From: Whalleya microplaca
Lineage: Eukaryota; Ascomycota; Sordariomycetes; Xylariales; Xylariaceae
DNA: 64,000 nucleotides
Assembly (NCBI GenBank): GCA_022497155.1
Contig: MU385723.1
Location: 558,001-622,000 of the forward strand
Direction of reading: 5' to 3'
Each line of letters starts with the position of its first letter. Positions within the stretch are counted from its first letter, which is position 1. The position numbers and the translations under genes were made by a program. This document shows positions 48,709-60,732 of this stretch, piece by piece. The notes beneath the pieces were generated by a model, which was not told the DNA's origin, did not search any database, and saw only the letters and a list, made by a program, of their open reading frames with translations.

Positions 48709-50015
48709 ATGCCTCCCTCATCGGCTTCGACGGTCACGAGCGCCTCCGAACTACCTAAGGAGAAGACGACGATCCGTGTCAACGGCAAGGGCGGGGATGT
48801 CCAAGATGGATCGTCCGAGCTGCAACGAGATCCCATCGAGGTCAAGTATCGTGACTTCTTCTGGACCTACACCGAGGAGCCGCATCGGACCAGGCGGTTG
48901 CAGATTATCAAGGCACATCCCGAGGTAACTAACTCCCTCCCTCCCTTGCTCTCTTATGCCTCCTCTGCCTCCGCTCTACAATGCCCACCGACTTATTATT
49001 CACTTATGATAGAAGCTATAATATTAGAGACTAGCTAGCTAGCTAACACGTGCCATGTAACCCCCAGGTAACGAAGCTCTGCGGCCCCGAACCCCTGACC
49101 AAGTACGTCGTCCTCTTCGTCGTGGCGGTCCAGATCCTGTGCGCCTACATCCTGCGCAACTCGCCCTTCTTCTCGTGGTCCTACTGGGCGCTCGCGTACG
49201 TGGTGGGCGCGACGGCGAACCAGAACCTGTTCCTGGCCATCCACGAGATCAGCCACAACCTGGCCTTCCGCTCGCGGACGGCGAACCGCCTGTTCGCCAT
49301 CGTCGCCAACCTGCCCATCGGCGTGCCCTACAGCGCCTCCTTCCGCCCCTACCACCTGACGCACCACAAGTCGCTCGGCGTCGACGGGCTCGACACCGAC
49401 CTGCCGACCGCGCTCGAGGCCGTCTTTCTCGACTCCATCCTCGGCAAGGCCTTCTTCTGCACCTTCCAGATCTTCTTCTACGCCGTGCGCCCCATGTGCG
49501 TCTACCAGGTGCCCTTCACGTGGGTGTCTGGCGTCAACGTGGCCGTGCAGGTGTCCTTCGACGTGCTCATCCTCCGCGCCATGGGCTCGCGCGCGCTGCT
49601 CTACTTCCTGCTCTCGTCGTTCCTGGCGGGCAGCCTGCATCCCTTAGCCGGCCACTTCATCGCCGAGCACTACGTGTACGAGACGGTCACCCCCGCGCAG
49701 GCGAACCCGGACAACCGCACCCCCGTGCCCGAGACCTTCTCGTACTACGGCCCGCTCAACCTGCTGACGTACAACGTCGGCCTGCACAACGAGCACCACG
49801 ACTTCCCCGCCGTGGCCTGGACGCGCCTGCCGAAGCTCAACGCCATCGCGCGCGAGTTCTACGACGACCTGCCCCAGCACCGCAGCTGGACCTACGTCAT
49901 CTGGCGCTTCATCTTCGACGAGAACGTCGGCATCCGCTGCCGCGTCAAGCGCAAGGAGGGCGGGCGCTTCGTCGGCCAGAAGGCCGACTGGAAGCAGAAT
50001 GAGATCGAGGCTTAG
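48709..50015 (+). CDS. sphingolipid delta(4)-desaturase (DES1/DEGS family)
   Basis: Exons are 48709-48924 and 49068-50015 (intron 143 bp, phase 0), giving 387 aa. The enzyme puts the delta-4 double bond into dihydroceramide in the ER membrane using O2 and electrons from cytochrome b5. The signature DFFWTYTEEPHRTRR is near the N-terminus. Three iron-binding histidine boxes are present: HEISH, HLTHHK and HNEHHD. Several membrane helices lie between them. A Ser/Thr-rich N-terminal extension of about 50 residues is unlike animal enzymes but common in fungi. Exon 2 is strongly GC-biased and casts long antisense frames. The family call is very secure. Confidence 0.95.
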
Positions 50016-50124
50016 ATCATGTAGATCGCTGGTACATACATACATGGCTGGTAGATTTGTACCTAGGGAGAGAGCTTTAGACCGGCGGCGTTGCTTTCTA
50101 CCTACCTACCTACGCATATGATAT

Positions 50125-50157
50125 GGTGGTGGTGGTGGTGGTGGTGGTGGTGGTGGT
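50125..50157. repeat. GGT trinucleotide microsatellite, 11 copies
   Basis: Eleven uninterrupted GGT units, 110 bases past the desaturase stop, perhaps in its 3' untranslated region. Confidence 0.95.
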
Positions 50158-50867
50158 TGTCGTATTGTACAGTTCCAAAATGTGTGGGTAGGTAAGTATG
50201 GGTCGAAATTTGGCGTTTGGGTATATGGGGAAATAGAATAGAGATAACTGGCTAGCTGGGCATACATACATTGCCCAAGTTGGCCATTCATGGCGTTGTC
50301 TCGATCTCAAGAATCCAGTCATCCACACCCGTCCTTCTTGTGTTGAACTGTGCTGAGGCAACGTGACTGTGGTGAATACATCTAATATAGTGAGGAGTAA
50401 TGACTATACAAGTTGGTATATAAGCTGACGATTTACATATCATGATATTATTCTGTTATATATATAATAGTATCACATTTATATGTATCTCGAATTATAC
50501 AAAAACCAGTCCGAAGCAAAAAACCCATTCTGAATCTAAAGATCCATCCCATGGCGATCTTTCATTAAAAAAAAAAAGATCGATCACCATTTATAATAAC
50601 CATTGTGCGAAATATTTATCAAACTACTTTAAAAACTTCTTGGGCTTCCTAACAGACCAGACGACTACGTACTGACGGACGGACCACAGTCAACACAACG
50701 CAACAAGCAACAAAAGAGAAAAATTTAATGCTAGAGTACAACGGACTTATCTTGGTCGTAAACACAACAGAGTGTAGTAGTGTGTGGCCAGCTTGCTTTC
50801 CCTTATGAATGGTGATCGATCTTTCTTTGTCGTCGTCCTAGCTAGCTTTCTCTGCTGCCCCCCCTCT

Positions 50868-50897
50868 CCAGCCCAGCCCAGCCCAGCCCAGCCCAGC
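50868..50897. repeat. CCCAG pentanucleotide repeat, about six copies
   Basis: Six near-contiguous 5-bp units, followed by a CA/CT-rich stretch to about 50935. Likely length-variable. Confidence 0.92.
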
Positions 50898-51196
50898 TAG
50901 CACAAACACACACTCACACTCACACCCACTCACCCATTCACGGCAGAGTTCTTGACAATCCCCGTTGACCCCTGCCCCTTACTATACCTATCTCCCGTAT
51001 TCAGTATGTATGGTAACCTGTATCCGCTTCACGTACGTAGGTAAGGCAGGCAGGCTAGTCGTACGTAGTCTCCCCTTTTCGTATGTATCTAAAGCACACG
51101 CCCCCTGCCCAAAGCGTGGCCGTAACAAGCAGTAGCAGCAGTCTTCGATGTATCACACTCCTCGGGCAAGATCTGCAGGAACATCCTCATCGCAGC

Positions 51197-52459
51197 CTAA
51201 AAGAAGAGGTAGGCGAGCATGAAGCTCAGCAGGCACAGGATCGCCGTCAGCTTGACCGGCACGCCCTCGGTGCCCGACCGCGCCGCCTGAGCCACGGCCG
51301 GCTTGCTGCTGCTGCTGCTGCTGGGGCCGGCTTTGCTGTTGTCCTCTGCTGCACCGCCTGCGCCCGACTTCCGCTGTCTTAAGCCGCCTTGCTCTTGCTT
51401 CATCTGCGCGATCAGCTTCTCGGCTTGCAGGAGCTGCTGCTTCAGTTCCTCCTTGCTCGGCTCGCCGTGCTTGATGACGGCTGCGGCCGCGGGGCCGGCG
51501 GCTGATGGGGTCTCTGCGCGCTTGTATTCCCTTGCATCGGGGGACGACTTCGGTTCGGTTTGGCCGGCGACATAGTCTCCGGGAGAAGAGTAGGCCGGCG
51601 GCGCTATATCAGGCGTTGCATCCTGCTGTAAGGGGGAGGTTAGCGGCGTGCGAATACAACTCAACTAGACTGAGTAAACGTACTCCATTGGTTCCGGTAG
51701 TTCTATTGGGTGTCTCTGCCTGAGAAGCCCCGGAAGCACCTTCAGGAGGCAGGAAAACGACTCGGATCTTCTTTTCTTGCACCGAAGACTTGTCAATGCC
51801 ATCCCACTTTGCACACGTTGTTAGCCAAGAATATCTCGGGGTTATTTGAAAATTAGGGGGCTATCAGGCTCACAATCGACGCTAGGTTGGCAAACTCCTT
51901 ATCGCCGGTGATCGCGACAGACTGCACTAGGAACTTGTCTCGGCATTTCGTATCTAGGGGAGGCTCTTGCTTCATAGCCTGGAGAATGACTGAGAGTGGT
52001 GTTAGCAGCGGAACAGCGCAATATCTCAGGGGGATGGGGGATGCGCACCGGAAACTTCCACCTCCTTGCCAGGCTCAACCCGACCCGAGTTCGGTCTGAC
52101 GCAATATCTGGAGAAATGAAATCTTCGTTAGCACTCTGGCTAACAGCCTGATCGGATGTTTCGCCATAATCGAGAAAGGAGGCATACTGCTTCGGTGCGG
52201 TAGTTTTCACCTGGGATTCATTAGTATTAGAGTTCATGGACTGCGCATAGGGGTGCATAGGAAGTGAGAAGCATACCTTGAAAGCTACCGGGTGAGTATT
52301 CGGGTTTCTAAGCCGCAGGACTTCGGAGACCTCGACCGTGAAAGGCCCTACGATGTCTTGTGTGAGCATGCACTACTACAGATATAGTGATATTGGATTG
52401 GGTGTCGATGATGACGTACGACGGAAGCCGAGCTCCTGAGGATCGATCTCGACAGACAT
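51197..52459 (-). CDS. VAP/Scs2-type ER membrane contact-site protein
   Basis: Seven exons in gene order: 52459-52420, 52347-52277, 52210-52188, 52107-52049, 51989-51874, 51806-51684 and 51625-51197, giving 286 aa. All phases agree. VAP proteins sit in the ER and tether lipid-transfer proteins through FFAT motifs, linking the ER to other membranes. The N-terminal MSP domain reads MSVEIDPQELGFRRPFTVE, LRLRNPN, VAFKVKTTAPKQYCVRPN and DKFLVQSVAI, matching the FFAT-binding core. A Pro/Ser-rich linker leads to a short coiled coil (KEELKQQLLQAEKLIAQMKQEQ) and a C-terminal tail anchor (VKLTAILCLLSFMLAYLFF). A 23-nt exon encodes part of the core, which is why simple open-frame calling misses most of the gene. 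Confidence 0.93.
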
Positions 52460-53594
52460 GTTTTGCTATATATCGATGCGACAGTACACAAGGCGAGTCT
52501 GCAATACCTCGAGTGATAGATATCGTGTGCTGAGGAGTCGACGGTTGGGGAAATTACGGCACGGCACCAAACAACAGGGCCACGTATATGCTGGGAGGAA
52601 TCGCACGCTTCGTGTGTCGTCGGAAACAGAACAGGCCGGCAGCGGAAGTAATAAGGTACAAAAGAGAAATGGATCGCGTCGACGGTATTCAATAGAATGA
52701 TTTATGTTCTTAGCCTACGCTGTCCAAGGCTGCAGGTCGCAGGTCGCAGAATCGAAAAAGGGAGCTTATTATTAGTAAGGAAAAGGTGAGGATGGGAGAC
52801 AAGGAAGCACAGCTGCACGGGCTGACGGGTGGTGGTGTTCAAGGTTGTGTGGTTGTGTGGTTGTGCAGTTGTTGTGCAGTTGTTCCAGGTGTTACGACAT
52901 GGTTAATAAGATACTTGTTATACTTGGTATACTTGTTATGATTACAGTAGTTAACGGTGGCAGCAGTGGCCCTGTCCGACGCTCTGGGAGCCCTGGCAGC
53001 CTGGGACCTCGGGACGATGCTGGGCTGACATTCACTCATTTCAGGTTTAGGTCTCATTTCGGGCGCCCGTAGGGGTCCCGGCCTCACATCATCAGGGCCA
53101 TCTTCAAGGGATTGGCTACCTGGATGCCAACTGTAATTCAGCGCGTCCAATAGCATCGGTACACCCGACTACCTACTTGTACATGCATACAGGTCAAGGC
53201 AGGTCCAATTGAATAAAAATAACTAGGCACGGACCACACGATGAGTTACCTAACGCAGAACCCGGGTACAGGTAGGTCTGTACCTCGATAGACGGATGGA
53301 ACATCTCTGCGGATTGGAGGCAGCATCTAGAATGACGTGTGTGCTTCGGAGGAATCTAATAAAACACCGTGAATCGTCACTCTATTCCCAACGTGAAGGA
53401 AGGTTCCTGAGTAGCCTTCGATTCGATTTATTAAGGTATTCTATAGCTCCGCTAGCTCCATTACCTAACATATTAAACTCCCAACCAAACATTACATTCG
53501 TTGTTCCCGAGGTCCCTTCTCACCTCGCTGATCCTTGTAATTACATCCTTAGTACACACCTGAACAGTCGACATACCACACATCATCATCCAAT
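52460..53594. other. divergent promoter region of the VAP and UBX genes
   Basis: 1.13 kb. A GTGTGGTT/GTGCAGTT-type imperfect repeat lies at 52843-52885. Short frames on both strands have no motifs. The final 100 bases hold the leader of the UBX gene. Confidence 0.5.
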
Positions 53595-54714
53595 ATGTCG
53601 CAATCAGTCCAAGACCAGCTGTTGGAGATGGGCTTCGAGAAGTCACGTGTCGAACTGGCTGTGAAGAAGTCCGATGGATGTGAGTGTGCTTCCATGGCCG
53701 AGCAGGGTCAGATTACATCAAGGGCTATGGGCTAATAATATCTATTCAGTGCCCGATGCGATGGACTGGTTAGAGAAGACTCAAGATACGCCCCTGGAGG
53801 AGCTTCTTGAGGAGGAGGAATCTGGCGCCAACGTGGCCAAGGTGGAAGACGGAGCTGTCGCGCTGTCCCTGGTGTGCAACGAATGTGGCAAGAAATTCCG
53901 CTCACAGGGTGAAGCTGAGTTCCACGCCAACAAGTCGTGAGCATTCCCCTATCTGCTCCTGGACATGGAGAATTTACTAACCACTCACGCGGTTTGAAGG
54001 GGGCACACTGATTTTGCCGAGTCTACTGAGCAGATCGCCCCTCTGACGGAGGAAGAGAAGAAGAAGAGACTCGAAGAGCTACGAGAGCGAGTGAAGGCCA
54101 AGAGGGCCGGGCAGGCGGAAGTAGACAAGGAGGAGCAGAAGCGCAACGAGGTATACTCCATTCCCTCCCTCACTAACCACATAAACAATCACTAACCGAC
54201 AGCTCCCCAGGCTATCCGCCGAAAGGCGACCAAGGAGACAGAGGACAAAAAGGAGGAGCTCCAGCGCAAAGAGCAGCTAAAGGAAGCCGCCAAGAAGCGC
54301 CAGGAGAAGGCCGACGAGGCCGAGGCCAAGAAGCGCATCAAGGCCAAGATCGAGGCCGACAAGGAGGAGCGCCGCCGCAAGGCCGAGCAGGCGAAGGCGG
54401 CGCGCGAGGGCCGCTCCATCCCCTCCCCCTCGGCCCCGGCACCCACTACTACTACTACTACAACACGTCCCGCGGCCACGCAGCACAACGAGGCCCGACT
54501 GAGGCTGCAGACGAGCGGGGGCAACGTCATGAAGACGCTGCCGGCGGACACCACGCTCTTCGAGGTCGCGCAGTTGCTGGAGGCGGAGAAAGGGCTTACG
54601 GTTACCAAGTTCGTGCAGAATTTCCCGAGGAAGGTGTTTGAGGGGACCCTCGATCTGGGCAAGACGTTGAAGGAGGCTGGATTGGTTCCTAGTGCGGCTC
54701 TGATCGTGCAGTGA
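53595..54714 (+). CDS. UBA-UBX domain protein (UBXN1/SAKS1-like Cdc48 adaptor)
   Basis: Exons are 53595-53679, 53750-53936, 54000-54150 and 54211-54714, giving 308 aa. The N-terminal UBA domain (residues about 3-42: DQLLEMGFEKSRVELAVKKSDGLPDAMDWL) binds ubiquitin. A C2H2-like unit (CNECGKKFRSQGEAEFHANKSGH) follows at about 72-94. A long, highly charged coiled coil of Lys/Glu runs from about 100 to 205. The C-terminal UBX domain (about 225-305) folds like ubiquitin and should bind Cdc48/p97; its last strands are KTLKEAGLVPSAALIVQ. Such adaptors bring ubiquitinated cargo to Cdc48 in protein quality control. The domain order matches the UBXN1 group. The Thr run before the UBX domain (ACT repeats near 54450) is a coding microsatellite. 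Confidence 0.93.
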
Positions 54715-55183
54715 ACTGGTTCAATTAGGGGGCCTTGCGTATGATCATCGTGAGTGCATGACATGGTAGGTAGTGGGACCCCATGGGATAAGATGGGGCA
54801 AGGGGGGAATTCATCAACATATGGCTACTCGCAGGATTTGAGGCAAGAGGATTACAAAAGTTTACGCTCATAGGAGGTATGCATGTGATCCCTTCTCGCG
54901 GCCGATTTAGGGTCATTACATGGCTTGGGGAGAGAATAAGTTCCCATGCGGTTTACCCCCACAGCCAGCCAAGCATCTCACAGTATAAAGGGGTCCGAGG
55001 TTCAGTTCCTCATGTGAATTTCGTTCTTCAGTGTGCATTGTCATATTAACCTATGACATAATGAACTTTGCCCAAGGCATCCTGATATTGCCTCCTTCAC
55101 GCCACACCAATGGTGTATTAAACCCCATAGCCATGCAGTTGAAGTACAAAGGGAAAGGAAGTCGTCGTCGCAGCAGCACATTT
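54715..55183. other. intergenic, convergent 3' regions
   Basis: 469 bp between the UBX and P1 stops. Nothing else is seen. Confidence 0.5.
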
Positions 55184-55777
55184 TTAGTCGAAGAGACCGA
55201 AACCCATGTCGTCGTCTGACTCTTCCTTCTCTGTAGCGGAAGTTAGTAAGTGACCATTGTGTTAGAGAGGCCAGGGGGCGCGAGGATATATATATATGCG
55301 ACGTACCCTCTTCCTTTGCTTCTTCCTTGGCTTCCTCGGCAGGCGCGCCGGCACCACCAGCGGCAGCGGGGCCACCGGCGGCGGCAGCACCACCTCCTGA
55401 GCCGACGTTGGAGAGCAGCTCCTTCACGTCCTTGCCCTCAAGAGCCTATATGTGCGCATCAGCAAATGAGATCGATTCCCCTCATATTCGGTTATTGGTC
55501 GGTCGTACCTTGGCGAAGAGTTGCGTCCAGATGGGCTCGACATCAACGACCTTAGCGGCCTTGAGGAGAGTCTGGAGCTTGTCGGCCTGTTGAAATTGAC
55601 TGTTAGTATTCCAACTTCAATTTACCTCGTCTCTCCTCTTCCCCAGGGGCGCTCGGAAGTCCGAGGAAAGTTAGGAGGGGCACATATGCACATATATGGC
55701 TGGCTTACAGTGATCTCAACACCGTCATCGGCGAGGATGAGCGCGGCGTACGACGAGGCGAGTTCGGCGGTCGACAT
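55184..55777 (-). CDS. RPP1: 60S acidic ribosomal protein P1
   Basis: Exons in gene order are 55777-55709, 55586-55509, 55445-55307 and 55230-55184, giving 110 aa. P1 pairs with P2 on the ribosomal stalk and recruits elongation factors. It starts [23 protein letters not shown], continues [20 protein letters not shown] and [22 protein letters not shown], then an Ala/Gly/Pro hinge, an acidic stretch, and the invariant tail [13 protein letters not shown]. All introns are in conserved-looking positions, and the last exon encodes only the C-terminal tail. Ribosomal genes are strongly expressed; the codon bias agrees. Confidence 0.97.
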
Positions 55778-56709
55778 TGTTCGTAGATTCTGTCTTGATG
55801 ACGGGTCTGTTTTGTGTGTGTTGTGGGCGGCGGTCGAGATGGCACGTCGAAGATCTTGAGGATTTGCGCTCGTGGATTATGGGCCGAAAGTCACTTTTCC
55901 GATGCGAAATTTCTGGTGGGAGAGAGGTAGGGCTAGACCGGAAGGAAAATCGAGCCTTCCGTTCGCGAGGTTAAAAGCGATTTGATTGGCTACGTATCAG
56001 AGCCAATCAGATGTTAGCGCACTGATAAAGAGATCCATAGACCCCACTTAAGAGAGTTCGATTGAGAAAGGTTGATGATGAGCATCGAACATTGTACATA
56101 TGTACATCCGCACATACGCAAGTACTGCGGCAGTGTGCGGTACATTGAATTGATTGACTGAAGTGGGGTAACAATCACCCCTCCTTACCCTCCCACCAGC
56201 TTCCGCCTTCTTCCTGCCTACGTAAAGAAATCGCCGCTGATAAAGCAGGAGAGTTCTAGGTTTCCAGCACACATGCCAATCAGAGGTGCAGCCAGTTATA
56301 AGAGAGGTTTTGTTTTAAAACAGGCCTGCAAGCCAGATACATATTACATCCCTCTACACCATACATGTATGTAGTCTCGAAACTCGTTCACATATCCATG
56401 TATCCCTGCCCTTCCTAGTTCCCTAATTCGTGAAGTCACAGAACGTCATTGGGCGCTACCACGTACATGCATCTGCCGCTACTACGCTACTTTGACTAAT
56501 TCCAACGTGGTGGGCATCCATTTACATAGTACACGTACAGGAAATCGGGGACACGACCGGTGCCGGTTTAAGCCTAGCACACAAAGAGTAGAGCAAGAGA
56601 GACAGAAAGGCTCCGTCTTTCATCCATTCATAAAAGCATAGGGGCTCTTCTCCATCTTCCGTACCGCCGACAGACAGACCATAGCGAAGAGTCTACTGAC
56701 TGCGACGGG
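55778..56709. other. divergent promoter region of P1 and the UPF0662 gene
   Basis: 932 bp without a supported gene. A minus-strand frame at 56272-56048 shows no motif. The CATACATGTATGTA palindrome-like stretch near 56361 is a possible regulatory or random feature. Confidence 0.45.
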
Positions 56710-58342
56710 ATGGAAACCCCAAAGATACCGGGCCCCAGCGATGAGGGTGAGAAGCAGGTGCTCGCCAAGCTGGTGGCTATCCGCGACCAATTACAGCTAC
56801 GCAAGCTGGATCGCACCACATATGTTCGATCGCAGGATGTCATGGTTCTCTATAATCAGACCATCGAGCAAGTCAAGCGTCTTAACGAGATCAGAGGTGG
56901 GAAGGCGACGGAGGAAAACCAAGGTACGGCTCATTGGCTCCCAGTGCTTGCAGCCATTATCTGCCTAGTATTATAGCTAATCCGCCGTGACAGTCGACAG
57001 GGTGGTAGACAGCTGCTTCCAGCTCCTGTCGTTGTTCTTCATGACCATCGGCCGCAACAATGAAGCACCCGCCGCGTATGCCCTGACCTCGACGATCAAG
57101 CGTCTCCTGGACCACCTGACCGAATCCAACTTGTTCTCGGCGCAGGATCTCGAGAGCATGTCACAGACTCTCGAGCATCTCTCAGAAATATTACATGCCA
57201 CTTCTAACACGAAGTCCGCCCCTTTCCTCGAGACCTTGATCGCGAACCGGATAGACCGATGTCGGGCTTCTCTATCCAACCTACAGAAGAAGATCGAAGA
57301 TGTCGGCGAGCCGTTAAGACCAACAGCCGACAAGCTTGTCTCGATACTAAGGCAGATGGCCGTGGCCAACACCAGATCCAAGGTAATTCCTCCTTGTTGC
57401 ATTTTCACAACTCCACTTTGTTGACAATCCACTGCAGTTCTCAGCGGCAGAGATACGCAAACGTGAGGCGGAACTGAACGAGATCGGTAACAAACGGAAA
57501 GACGGGAAATTCGTTGATCAAGACGGGAACGTCCTGAAAGGAAGCGATGACGTGTCTAATCTGCTAGAGAGATGCTTGTTGTATACGCAGATCGTGCTAG
57601 AGAAGTATGTTACGCTTACTCGTATGCGGGAGCATGCTGACTTATCTCTTATTCAGAAACGGCCAGTTTCCGGACAAATGGAGACCAATATATGATGTAC
57701 TTGTTGGTATTAGAAATGAGCTCGACAAGTTGTCGTTGACTCAGGCATGGTCGCTTCGAGAAACAGATCTATTTGATTACCAACGGCAGCTTGACAAGAT
57801 TGACGAGAGCAGAGTCGACGGCAACTGGCTGGACGAGAATCGACAACCGGCCGAGCTATATGTTCAGCGAGTACGTTTTTGCTTTTTGCGGAATCGTAGT
57901 TATGTCATTAGTTGGTAGGCTGACTTGTGTTACAGACATTTCTTTACCTCATCCGAAGAAGTTACGGTTACATCTATCACCTCATGATATCGTCGGAGCC
58001 AGTTTCCGAGGCTCTTCTACCAATTTACAACCAGCTACAAACCCTCAAGCGCTGTCTTGTCCAAGTGAAGGATAATGGTGGCGTATCCACGGTCAGAGAG
58101 TTGTATCCTTACAGCATGAAGGTAGGTCCCCAAAAGAATTCTTAGAGTACCGCAATGCTGACTATCCCGACTAGCTCAACTCCATTGACAACATGAGAGT
58201 CGATGGTAAGTTTATGGTTGGGGAGGATATCCCCGAAGGTCAGGGCAGTGTGACTGAGCTCCTAGCCGAGTGTTTCGACCTGAATTATGATCTTAGGGTA
58301 GCCGCGGAAGCAGCTGAGGAAGATAAGACGCCGGAACCATAA
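56710..58342 (+). CDS. UPF0662/DUF2408 family protein, function unknown
   Basis: Exons are 56710-56923, 56994-57382, 57438-57604, 57657-57870, 57936-58121 and 58175-58342, giving 445 aa. All phases agree. It resembles the UPF0662 proteins found in fission yeast and filamentous fungi (DUF2408). The protein is almost all helical: KQVLAKLVAIRDQLQLRKL, DRVVDSCFQLLSLFF, LESMSQTLEHLSEIL, WRPIYDVLVGIRNELDKLS, and a conserved TFLYLIRRSYGYIYHLMISSE. No signal peptide or membrane helix is clear. The C-terminal AAEEDKTPEP is acidic and disordered. No biochemical role is known to me; the even, conserved-looking helices suggest a housekeeping scaffold. Confidence 0.88.
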
Positions 58343-58663
58343 AGGCGCACTGGCAACATCGTGGGATCATTGGGTACTGTTGACTTGATTTGTCTGATGC
58401 GACTAATTCATTGATGTACGATCCGCGTGTACGGGCTTGATAGGGTCACTCGAGGCCAATTCTTGGAGGGGCTCTGGTGTAATATTTCTAAGTGCATCTA
58501 AGAGCACTGCAATGTAGCATTAATACTAGTTGCTGGGAGCATAGGATTGTGACGAGTCAGCTCTCGAACCACCTCCTATGTCTGCCCGGCTGCACCCAAT
58601 GCCAAGCAAGCCAAAACAGCCATACCACCACTCAGCTCAGGGGTTTCTGAAAGCGATCTTCAC
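58343..58663. other. intergenic, convergent 3' regions
   Basis: 321 bp between two stops. Nothing of note. Confidence 0.5.
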
Positions 58664-59391
58664 CTAATGCGACGAATAAGCAGTGATAGATAAGTCTGGT
58701 GTGAACGATCTTACAGCCCAAATTTGCGCCTATTGGTGATTATTAGCGATATACATCTTCCAATATCTATCTATATAGAACGAACTTACATTATCAACAT
58801 CCCACACGCCACTGGTGGAGTAAATGTCCTTGGCAATAATACTCTTAACCTCCTCTTTGGATTCGGCGACTAACACGAATGTGCTGCCATACCAGTCGAA
58901 CGTGGTTGGATCATCGCTTTCGGGCTTATCGCTCAAAGCCGCACCTTGAATCATCAGAAGAGCTTTAATCAACTCATCTCATATCACAGGAGGGAGCGTA
59001 TTCGTTTAACTAGGTAGGGGGACCTCGGAAACTAACCTCCCGTCTTCAACAGGCCAGACTCGACGAGCGGCTTTAGGCCCTCGAAGTGCTTCCTGGTCAG
59101 ATAAGAGTTGCACGTGAGCCGATGAGCCGAAAAAAAAGAGCACGTAGGTCGTACGATGATCGGAATATAGGAGAGATGCGAAGGATCGACTCACGGGCGC
59201 ACCTCAAGCCTCTTCTGCACCGTTCCCGGCTTGTCGGGCACTACCACAAGCCACTCGTGCTTGCCGGGCGGTGGAGTCGAGATGGGAGCCATTGCTATCC
59301 GGATGGGACGATGTGCGAGTCTAAAAGTGGTTTGAGATCTGGCTGACGCCTGGTGGAAAAGCCTGGGAATCGGTCTGAAGCGGGATGCCAT
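58664..59391 (-). CDS. YCII-domain protein, probably mitochondrial
   Basis: Exons in gene order are 59391-59195, 59092-59037, 58944-58790 and 58729-58664, giving 157 aa. The first 35 residues are rich in Arg and Ser with no acids (MASRFRPIPRLFHQASARS), as in a mitochondrial presequence; a second in-frame Met at residue 34 could give a cytosolic form. The rest is a YCII-type alpha-beta barrel: HEWLVVVPDKPGTVQKRLEVRP, HFEGLKPLVESGLLKTGGAAL, FDWYGSTFVLVAESKEEVKSII, DIYSTSGVWDVDNAQIWAV. YCII proteins are linked to small-molecule turnover such as dehalogenation or muconolactone-type chemistry, but this copy has no assigned reaction. The dual start suggests dual targeting, which is inference. Confidence 0.88.
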
Positions 59392-60732
59392 GAGTACTTA
59401 TTTATTAATAAGTCAAATAGCTAACTACCTTGTAACCTAGCCTAGAGGGCAGTGTAGACTCCTCTGATTGGTATCGTTCATGATTATTTGCCGGCATCAA
59501 TTGACCTCGGATGTCACTGTAAGGGGACGGGGCTAAATATTGGTATAATTCTATCATATCTAGTGCTATGAGGCGCGCCCCGCGAATGCATAAAAATAAT
59601 AATGATAAGTCAGTAAAACCCAACTAAGGTTATTTCCCCGCAGCATCTTGCAATCTGCAATAGAAACCTGCCCATTTCACCATTTTCATCCAATGGAGGA
59701 GATCTACCAGATCACATCGTAGATGGCTGGATGGCCGGCTGGCTACGTGCCTGGAGCCTGGCCTCTTGCATCTCGCTCGCGTGTACTTCCCTTTATTTCC
59801 CTCAGGCTCAAGAGCTTACCAGTTGCTTCCAGACCGGATCGCATGGCACTGAGTGGTAGGTAGGTAGCTAGCTTTCCCGGGCTTGCCGGTGCTCGCCCGG
59901 CCAGCTCGATCACGCCTCGCCCATAACTCGGGAATACTACTTACCGCACAGTTTACATAGTACATTGTTATAGGTATAAGATTCGACTACGGTATATTGA
60001 GTCACGACTGGACCGCCTTTATTAGACGTGTTGCCCAGCTGGATGCGTGGTAAGAGCTGTGGCTGATCCGTCTAGGCACATTACCCTTCCGGGTAGGTAA
60101 GCTAGCGCAGCGATCTAGGAGGGCATGCTTTTTGCTCGCCTTGGCATCCATGGGTGGAACATAGCCTTCCCGTCTCAGAAAACCCTCTCGGCAACGCTCA
60201 GCCAGCCAAGGGCTATCATCGGCGTTGCAGCACTGTCGTCATCGGTCGTGGCCACATGGCCACCGCAACTTGCTTGGACCCTGAAAAGGGACGATGGGCC
60301 AGGCGTGTGTGAGTGTGTTTTGCCGAGCTTCAGCGGGCAGGGCGGAACTACCCCAAGACCGAGTGAAATCCATTATTTATTATTATCCATATCCAGTGAT
60401 ATGTATATATATAATAAAGCTGTGTAGCCTCGGCGTAGATCTTTGCCAACGAGTTATTTTGTTCTATATTTACTGTATTGTCTTGGTATAACTTATTTCA
60501 TATATTAAGACGAGAACGGGAAGAGAAACATTCCATACGAAACAAACCTTCTTCCCCTCTTCGACGACTCAAAACACTTTCAACACATCATTGACACCTA
60601 CTTAATACTCGCCTACTCTTCTACGGTTGCTACATATCAAAGCCAAACCGCAGTCCTATACCACACACCCATTCGTCACAGTTGACCTTGGACAACTTAC
60701 CAATCCATCCCCTCAACACCACACCACACACC
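59392..60732. other. intergenic, divergent promoters
   Basis: 1.34 kb. It includes GGTAGGTAGCTAGC-type motifs near 59856-59870 and a CT/CAACACA-rich leader before 60733. The plus frame at 60125-60427 lacks motifs. Confidence 0.45.

Larger units (their letters stand above)
50016..51196. other. intergenic with several simple repeats
   Basis: 1.18 kb between the convergent desaturase and VAP genes. It has a GGT microsatellite (50125-50157), an AT-rich core (50440-50640) and a CCCAG repeat (50868-50897). The frame at 50442-50675 lies in low-complexity AT-rich DNA and is not believed. Confidence 0.5.

Noticed and set aside
49035..49640. 201-codon minus-strand frame opposite the desaturase
   Set aside because: It is the antisense shadow of a secure gene with three histidine boxes.
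54999..55020. GGTTCAGTTCC resembling a tRNA B box
   Set aside because: No matching A box or acceptor stem is seen at the right distance.
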